Source: JABDBE01 sp049585795 (GTDB lineage: Bacteria > Acidobacteriota > Terriglobia > Terriglobales > Acidobacteriaceae). Taken from it: 64,000 bases of DNA. The position numbers and the translations under genes were made by a program. Below the pieces are notes generated by a model. The model was given only the letters and a program-made list of their open reading frames with translations. It was not told the DNA's origin and did not search any database. Positions 58,088 to 64,000 of the stretch are shown here, piece after piece (the stretch's first letter is position 1; each line of letters opens with the position of its first letter). Location: positions 248,001 to 312,000 of the forward strand of contig JBAVAQ010000007.1 of assembly GCA_049585795.1 (NCBI GenBank), read 5' to 3'.

Positions 58088-58762
58088 CTACTTCGCGGTC
58101 TTTCTCTTATTGTTATGTGCCTGCTTTTCGTGGTGTACCTGATAAGCGACACCGTTCTGCTGCTTGGTTACTTGCGACTTCTCAGCCTGAGTCAGTTTGC
58201 CGCCGTTCGCAGCGCGGTCCGACTTCACTTCCTGGTTAATGTCAGCCTCTTTATTTTCAAGTTTGCTGGCTTGACCCGCCGATAAATTGTCATTCTTAAT
58301 TCCCGAGGCGATGCTTTTTTGCTGGTCCTGCTCACGCTGCCCAACCTCGGTAGCCGGATGGGTAGTCTGCACGTTGGAGTTGTGCGCGTCCTGATGGATC
58401 TGGTTAGACAGCTTGTTTTGCTGTTGCTGGAGAGTCGCACGGTCGGCCGCCGTCAAGTGGCCGTTGTCCAGCTTTTTCATGTTGCTCTCTTCCTGGTTGA
58501 GCTGGGATTCCCGGCCCTCTAAGTTGCCAGCTTCGCCTTTGGTCAAGCTGCCGTTGTCGATCCCGTTTGCGATACGATTCTGCTGGTTGGCCTTGCGCTG
58601 GTTAACCCCTTGATTCGGCGTTGGCGAGGTGGTCGCCGTGGCAGGGGCCTGCGCTGCATTGGCGTTGGTCTGGGCCGGGGCGCTCGAAGTCTGTGCGGCA
58701 GCGGGCAACAACAGAGTCGCTAAAGTCGCATTCAACAATGTCACCTTAATGAAATTCGTCAT
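58088..58762 (-). CDS. Exported protein with two tandem 65-70 residue repeats
   Basis: A 224-aa protein from ATG 58762, five bases or so after AGGAGA. Signal FIKVTLLNATLATLLLPAAA; a low-complexity A/T/P/N stretch; then two copies of a charged helical module. Copy 1 runs from QQNRIANGIDNGSLTKGEAG through NLEGRESQLNQEES to NQIHQDAHN; copy 2 runs from QQKSIASGIKNDNLSAGQAS through KLENKEADINQEV to AYQVHHEKQ. The DNGHLTAADR strings look like loop turns of EF-hand type but lack full calcium ligands. Function unknown; the repeats suggest binding. Confidence 0.72.
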   Translation of the reverse strand: MTNFIKVTLLNATLATLLLPAAAQTSSAPAQTNANAAQAPATATTSPTPNQGVNQRKANQQNRIANGIDNGSLTKGEAGNLEGRESQLNQEESNMKKLDNGHLTAADRATLQQQQNKLSNQIHQDAHNSNVQTTHPATEVGQREQDQQKSIASGIKNDNLSAGQASKLENKEADINQEVKSDRAANGGKLTQAEKSQVTKQQNGVAYQVHHEKQAHNNKRKTAK

Positions 58763-59606
58763 AACGGATCGTCTCCTTTGGGGGATGCAGTTCATCACTG
58801 CTATTTCTCGCTTTCTCATTCCTTATTTGTTTCGGACTCCGTGGCTGCTCAGGATTGAAACCCGCACTCTCGGGGATAGTTGCGCAGAAGTTCGAGAACG
58901 CGCGAAAGCCAACTCGAAGTTACTGATTATACACAAGGGATCGCTCATCTTTTCACCTTTATTGAAGTTTCCTGGAAGATCACGACCACGTGCTGGATCG
59001 TCGGCTGGGGCGGCGGTGAGGTTGTCGAGCTTCCGCTGCTTCAGCTGCCGGATCCATCGGAGACGACAAGCAGCTCAGTGGCGCTGGCCAGCAAGATCCC
59101 GAAAAAATCATTCTTGGCCTGATCATTCAGTTTCCATTGGAGTAGTGCGACGCTTTGAGTGCATGAAACCCGGCCACGGTTGTTTCCACTCGCCGGACGA
59201 ATAGCGGGGGGAATTAGTGGCTCGATCAGATGCATGAAAAATTATGCACACCCCCAGCTTACTGCACGGGAGCGCCGGCCGCGCTGCCGATGACGGCGAT
59301 CACGGTTCCACGTGAGGGGCAGCGTATTTTCCGGCTGCGGTGGTGCTCCGCGGAAGGCGAAACGTGCTAGAGTCTTAGGACACCGCGCCGGGGTCGCCGG
59401 CGAGTCATGTAACTATGGGTTACCTCGAAGGTACGAAAGTGCTATTCCAAAGGTAAGGAGTTTTAGGCTAAACTTCGACCCTGAAACTGAGCAGAAGCTC
59501 CCATTCTGCTGACCCTACCGCTGACCCACCCCTGGAAGTGGACTGCGAAGGAAATCCTGAAGATAGAGCGCAACGAAAAAGACCTCGAACGGAGTTTCAA
59601 TCAGCT
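58763..59606. other. Long gene-poor region before the large surface protein
   Basis: About 840 bases with no gene I can support. Open frames here are short and lack ribosome sites. The region must contain promoters for the flanking genes, but no clean -35/-10 pair stands out. Confidence 0.4.
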
Positions 59607-62600
59607 ATGAACAAACGAACAGCTTCTCTTCTCGTTCTGGTGGTAATTGCTTTACTGGCCGCCGGTGTCACGCCAAGCCAAGCCGCGACCGCACATGCCA
59701 AGGGCAATCGGGTTTCTACACTGCCTCAGCAGCAGCCCGGCAGCAATCCTCCTCCGACAAAAATTGGGTTCCTCAGCGCGACCCAAATTCCCGCTGGCGG
59801 TGGCACCTACTCGCAGTTTCCTGCGGTGATGGGCGATTTCACTGGCAATGGCAAGCAAGATGTTGCGACGCTGGTGAACACGGGGTCGAACGCTAAGGCC
59901 ACGCTGGCCATCTCGGTTCTCTTGAGCAATGGCGATGGCACCTTCACCACTAAGCTGACCCCAACCTCGTACGCACCCCCGGCACCCTATGTCGTGTTCA
60001 ACCCGATATGGGTCGGTGATCTCAATGGCGACGGGAAAGACGATCTCGTGGTTGGTGTGCAAGCGACCGCGACCTCGGGTGCTTTCATTGACGTCTGGCT
60101 GGCCGACAGCAACGGCGATGGTGGATTCACACAGGGACAGGAGTTTGCGGTCACTACTGCAAACGGCGATTTCATGGTGTGGGCGACGCTCACCAAGGAC
60201 AGCGGTACCGGCTTCTTAGACTTTGTGGCGGCCGACGCCACGACCCCCAATGGGAATATCTGGACGCTCACGGGAAAAGGAGACGGCACCTTCAATGCAG
60301 CCACTTCGGTCGCGTTCACGGGCGCACTTCAGCCTGGAGACCCGAACTACGCCAATTCTTTCAATCCGATGGTATTTGCTGATTTTAACGGCGACGGAAT
60401 CTTGGACTTTGCAGCGCCGTCTTCAACGGACGCTTTTCCGAACGAGATCAGTGTCTACATTGCGCTCAACCCTGGTCCCGGCTACATGGCGCCGAATCAA
60501 CTGAAGACCAATAACAACATTTATGATTCTTGCTTTCTGGCGGCGGGTGACCTGAGCGGGGCCGTTGATATCATTGCCGCCAATTGCTTCGACGGTACTG
60601 TGACGGTTTATGTCAACGGCGGCTCCGGGACTTTCAGTGCTAAAGGAAAATATTCGGCGGCCGGGGCAGCCCCATCCGGCGTGACTATTGCTGACATCAA
60701 CGGTGACGGTAATAACGATGTCGTTTCGTCTAACTGGCAAGGGGCCGACATTACAGTTCTTACCGGTAATGGTGACGGTACGCTCAACGCTCCTGGTTCT
60801 GCGTATGCGATTGGCGGATCGGCTCACATCAACTCACCGCTGACTCCGGCCCTGGTGGCGGATTTCAATGGTGACGGGCATCTGGATGCCGTCTTGCAAG
60901 ACTCAGAATTCAGTTTCGTGTATTTGCAGAGTTTCGGTACTACGCCGCCAAGCTTCCGGTCCGCCATTGATTACCAGTTTCCGGTGTCCGACCTTTCGTA
61001 TTCTGTCGCGATTGCGAGCGGGGACTTTAATGGCGACGGGATTCCGGATTTTGTCGTGGGCACCGGAAATTCAAAAAATCCGACGACCCCCGGTGTCACT
61101 GTTTTCCTCTCGAATCCCGATGGAACGCTGCAACCCGGAGTGTCTTACGCCGGCAGCAGTTCTCTGACTAACCCCCAATTCCAGTATGTGGCGGTCGCCG
61201 ATTTTGATGGTGACGGACACCTTGACATCGCTGCAACCGACAGCGTCAACGGCGTGGTGCAAATCTTTGCCGGCGACGGTACAGGCAAGTTTACCGCCGA
61301 TCAGACGACGTTTCCGACCGGGACCGGCGTCAGTGCCCTGGGTATCGCGGTTGGCGCGTTTAATGGTGACACCAAGCCCGACATCGCGGTGGTCAATAAT
61401 ACGGGCACCGCGAGCGACAACGTGGCTATCCTGAAGAACGGCAGCACCGGTCCGGGCAGCTTCGCGTTCACTACGACGCAGCTTCCAAATCTGACCGGCT
61501 TGGGCGCCACGGAAATCACCGCTGCCGATGTAAACAATGACGGCACACCTGACCTGCTGGTTCCGATGTGGGGAGTAACCGGAACACCGGGCACGAACGT
61601 TGCCGTATTTCTTGGAGGCAAGGGCAGTTTTGGCAGCGAGTCGGATGTCAATCTTGGCTTTAACAACCCGTACTACGCGACGGTCGGCGACTTCAACGGC
61701 GACGGCAAAGTTGATTTAGCGGTTACAACGCAAGATCAGACGAATGCCCACAACCAGGGAATTGCGATTGCTCTTGGAAAGGGCGATGGCACTTTTCTGC
61801 CGGCGACCTTCGTGCTCACAACACTGCAGAATTTCGCGCTGGACGAGCCATTCCCGGGCTACGTGAAAGCGGTTGACCTGAACCGTGACGGCAAACTCGA
61901 CTTGGTCTATACCAACAAGAAGTACGGCACGGTGGGAATCCTTTATGGTCAGGGCAACGGCGCATTTTACGATCCGGTAGAATTTGCCGCCGGCGCAAAA
62001 GCCTTCGACATCGCCCTGGCCGATATCAACGGCGGTAGCGCGCTCGATGTAGTTGCGTCTTCTAATGCCGTGGACTTTGTCGGTGCGACGGTCCTGCTGA
62101 ACACCAGCGGCAATACCACGACACTGACCTCATCTGCCTCCACCGTGACGCGCGGCACTTCAGTGACTTTCACCGCGACTGTTGCGTCCGTAGTCAAAGG
62201 TGTCACTGCCGTCCCCACTGGAACAGTGACTTTCACTGATAATGGCTCGAGAGTCCTCGGAACGCAATCGCTTAACGGCAGTGGACAGGCGGTTCTCGAC
62301 ACCGTCAGCCTGGTAACCGGCTCAAATAGCGTTGTCGCTCAGTACAGCGGCGACACGAATTTTGTGCCGACCACTTCGCAGGCGGTAGTGGTTCAGGTGA
62401 CAGGACAAACGGCGAGCAAGACAGTTGTTACTTCTTCGGTGAACCCCGCTGGTTTAGGGCAACAGATCACTTTCACCGCAACCGTCACCTCCACCTTGTC
62501 CGGTGACACGCTTATTCCCACAGGTACCGTCACATTCATGGACGGCACCACGGCGCTGGGTTCTCCAGTAGCGCTGAATGCCAGCGGCGTGGCGACGTTG

Positions 62601-63572
62601 AACATAAGCACACTGACGGCCGGCACGCACGGCATTACAGGTGTATACGGTGGAGATACCAGCTTCATCGGAAGCAAATCGCCGGTGCTGGATCAGGTGG
62701 TTAATGCACAGCCAAGCACCACCACCACGGTGACTTCTTCCTTAAATCCCGCTCCAACTGGGCAGCTCGTTACCTTCACGGGAAAGGTTGCGTCCACCGT
62801 TGTTGGCGACAAGCGTGTTCCCACGGGCACGGTTACTTTCAAGGACGGAACTTCTGTGCTGGGTCCAGGAACCCTGAATGCCAGCGGAGTTGCCACGTTC
62901 GGTACAAGCTCGCTCGCGGCCGGTACGCACAGCATCACTGCGGTGTACGGTGGCGACACGACCTTCACCGGCAGCACATCGGCGCCGTTGAATCAAGTGG
63001 TCACTGCCGCACCGGACTACACTCTGACCGCCAACCCGACTAGCCCGGCGCCAATAAGTCCGGGCAGTTCCGCTACGGTCACAATCGCAGTGGCTGCAGT
63101 GAACGGTTACAACGGAGTTGTAAGCTTCAGTGCATCGTCCTGCACCGGTCTGCCAGCCGAGGCCAGTTGCAGCTTCAACCCATCCACGGTAACCGGGAGC
63201 GGGAAGACGACGCTCACCATCACCACCACGGGCCCGAACGCGCAACTGATGGCGCCCTCGGACGTCAACCACCACTCGGGCGGATTGACTCTATGGGCTG
63301 GTCTGAGTGGAGTAGGAGTGCTCGGCATGGTCCTTGCGGGTGACGGGAAGAAACATAACCGGCGCCGTGTCGGGATCGTGCTCTGCGTTCTGGCTGTGGT
63401 CATGCTGCTCGCGCTGGTGGGTTGCGGTGGCGGCAGCAGCAGTGGTGGAGGTGGCGGCGGAGGTGGTGGTGGCACGCCGGCTGGAACCTCGACCATCCAG
63501 CTCAACGTAACTGGCACCGTCAATACTACGGCGCATCATTTGGCTACGCCGATTACCCTGACGGTCAATTAA
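59607..63572 (+). CDS. Large secreted VCBS/FG-GAP and Ig-like repeat protein
   Basis: A 1321-aa surface protein from ATG 59607. Signal LVLVVIALLAAGVTPSQAA. Residues about 70-830 carry about 12 FG-GAP/VCBS-type repeats with calcium-binding cores such as DLNGDGKDDLVVG, DFNGDGILDFA, DFDGDGHLDIA and DLNRDGKLDLV. Three Ig-like (Big_3_5-type) repeats follow (GTVTFTDNGS, GTVTFMDGTT, GTVTFKDGTS, each with a YSGDT or YGGDT ending). A C-terminal domain of the TLTANPTSPAPISPG type precedes a membrane helix (GIVLCVLAVVMLLALVGCG) and a poly-glycine tail. It is probably displayed on the cell surface. The terminator at 63587 ends it. Confidence 0.88.
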   Translation: MNKRTASLLVLVVIALLAAGVTPSQAATAHAKGNRVSTLPQQQPGSNPPPTKIGFLSATQIPAGGGTYSQFPAVMGDFTGNGKQDVATLVNTGSNAKATLAISVLLSNGDGTFTTKLTPTSYAPPAPYVVFNPIWVGDLNGDGKDDLVVGVQATATSGAFIDVWLADSNGDGGFTQGQEFAVTTANGDFMVWATLTKDSGTGFLDFVAADATTPNGNIWTLTGKGDGTFNAATSVAFTGALQPGDPNYANSFNPMVFADFNGDGILDFAAPSSTDAFPNEISVYIALNPGPGYMAPNQLKTNNNIYDSCFLAAGDLSGAVDIIAANCFDGTVTVYVNGGSGTFSAKGKYSAAGAAPSGVTIADINGDGNNDVVSSNWQGADITVLTGNGDGTLNAPGSAYAIGGSAHINSPLTPALVADFNGDGHLDAVLQDSEFSFVYLQSFGTTPPSFRSAIDYQFPVSDLSYSVAIASGDFNGDGIPDFVVGTGNSKNPTTPGVTVFLSNPDGTLQPGVSYAGSSSLTNPQFQYVAVADFDGDGHLDIAATDSVNGVVQIFAGDGTGKFTADQTTFPTGTGVSALGIAVGAFNGDTKPDIAVVNNTGTASDNVAILKNGSTGPGSFAFTTTQLPNLTGLGATEITAADVNNDGTPDLLVPMWGVTGTPGTNVAVFLGGKGSFGSESDVNLGFNNPYYATVGDFNGDGKVDLAVTTQDQTNAHNQGIAIALGKGDGTFLPATFVLTTLQNFALDEPFPGYVKAVDLNRDGKLDLVYTNKKYGTVGILYGQGNGAFYDPVEFAAGAKAFDIALADINGGSALDVVASSNAVDFVGATVLLNTSGNTTTLTSSASTVTRGTSVTFTATVASVVKGVTAVPTGTVTFTDNGSRVLGTQSLNGSGQAVLDTVSLVTGSNSVVAQYSGDTNFVPTTSQAVVVQVTGQTASKTVVTSSVNPAGLGQQITFTATVTSTLSGDTLIPTGTVTFMDGTTALGSPVALNASGVATLNISTLTAGTHGITGVYGGDTSFIGSKSPVLDQVVNAQPSTTTTVTSSLNPAPTGQLVTFTGKVASTVVGDKRVPTGTVTFKDGTSVLGPGTLNASGVATFGTSSLAAGTHSITAVYGGDTTFTGSTSAPLNQVVTAAPDYTLTANPTSPAPISPGSSATVTIAVAAVNGYNGVVSFSASSCTGLPAEASCSFNPSTVTGSGKTTLTITTTGPNAQLMAPSDVNHHSGGLTLWAGLSGVGVLGMVLAGDGKKHNRRRVGIVLCVLAVVMLLALVGCGGGSSSGGGGGGGGGGTPAGTSTIQLNVTGTVNTTAHHLATPITLTVN

Positions 63573-63586
63573 TGGCCGAGAACAAA

Positions 63587-63620
63587 AAAAGGCGACCGGG
63601 ATACGTTCCGGTCGCCTTTT
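63587..63620 (+). terminator. Rho-independent terminator
   Basis: A 13-bp stem (AAAAGGCGACCGG with CCGGTCGCCTTTT, loop of 8 bases), 14 bases after the surface-protein stop. Confidence 0.93.
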
Positions 63621-64000
63621 GGCCAGGAGGTCGGGGAACAGATGCGCGGGCGGACGAATCCGGCGCGACACCTTAGCATTAAGCTCGTGAGAAGATGCAG
63701 GAAGCAGACTTGGGTGTGAATCGAGCGCGTGCGATTCGGCATTTAGACAAAAAATAGCTTTGACAAAATCGCTCTTGACAAAAATGAGCGCACAGCGCAA
63801 ACTGCGCCTCAAATCTGAAGTTTCTCACTCAGGGACGTTTCACAAAGTTCCGCGAAACGATGGGGCTCCGTGTGGTGGCTTCAGGAAGCTCGTTCGACGG
63901 TAAGACCGCTTTGCCTTGCTCGATATGAGTTTTGCGCTATGCCAGGGGTCTGTCGTAGGAAGGTCAGATTTCGTCTGGTCGTATCCGCTGGTACGTTTGG
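63621..64000. other. Window end, no gene seen
   Basis: The last 380 bases show no supported open frame on either strand, no repeat of the families described and no RNA gene. Confidence 0.5.

Noticed and set aside
1..64000. CRISPR arrays, integrase or attachment sites, and intact insertion sequences
   Set aside because: Repeats in the window are dispersed and not regularly spaced; the only transposase sequences are the two remnants described.

Overview
The window looks like a chromosomal segment of an Acidobacteriota bacterium (order Acidobacteriales or Terriglobales, Koribacter-like). This is inferred from the gene families: a hopanoid locus with a complete HpnC/D/E squalene route, acidobacterial-style secreted proteins, and a very high density of short dispersed intergenic palindromes. 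No rRNA, tRNA, CRISPR array, prophage or intact insertion sequence was seen.

Region 1 (1-15.8 kb) is a hopanoid lipid locus. A forward operon carries ispH, shc, hpnH, an uncharacterised 145-aa protein, hpnA-like, hpnG, two zinc-dependent medium-chain dehydrogenases, hpnC, hpnD and hpnE. IspH supplies C5 precursors. HpnC/D/E make squalene. Shc cyclises it. HpnH and HpnG build the ribosyl side chain, and the remaining oxidoreductases may finish the polyol. A reverse unit next to it encodes hpnJ (cyclitol-ether head group) and two half-size DMT transporters. Between the two units lies a decayed REP-associated transposase flanked by near-identical inverted REPs.

Region 2 (16-25 kb) holds parts of an efflux system (HlyD adaptor, TPR protein, TolC), a cystathionine-lyase-type PLP enzyme, queF, a higBA toxin-antitoxin pair with a well-defined promoter, and an MFS transporter coupled to a family 2 glycosyltransferase. 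Region 3 (25-37 kb) has an OB-fold-like secreted protein, a STAS/RsbW pair, a soluble PRC-MgtE_N-CBS protein near an Nramp relative that lacks the canonical metal site, an M48 protease, Nudix, GAF and BtuF-like proteins, an IscU/NifU-like scaffold lacking one ligand cysteine, a HAD phosphatase, and two molybdo-hydroxylase maturation factors.

Region 4 (37-64 kb) mixes secreted or lipoprotein genes with housekeeping genes: orphan nuoB, a GHMP sugar kinase, nadE, a DsbA-like protein, an orphan secretin, gltA, a cysteine desulfurase next to mnmA (tRNA 2-thiouridine), envelope proteins (YtxH, DUF4136), an IS256-type transposase remnant, and a 1321-aa VCBS/FG-GAP and Ig-like repeat surface protein that ends the readable coding content.

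Several families of small repeats recur between genes. Some have supplied start or stop codons, and one sits in frame inside hpnE. All functions are assigned by reading motifs; no database search was possible.
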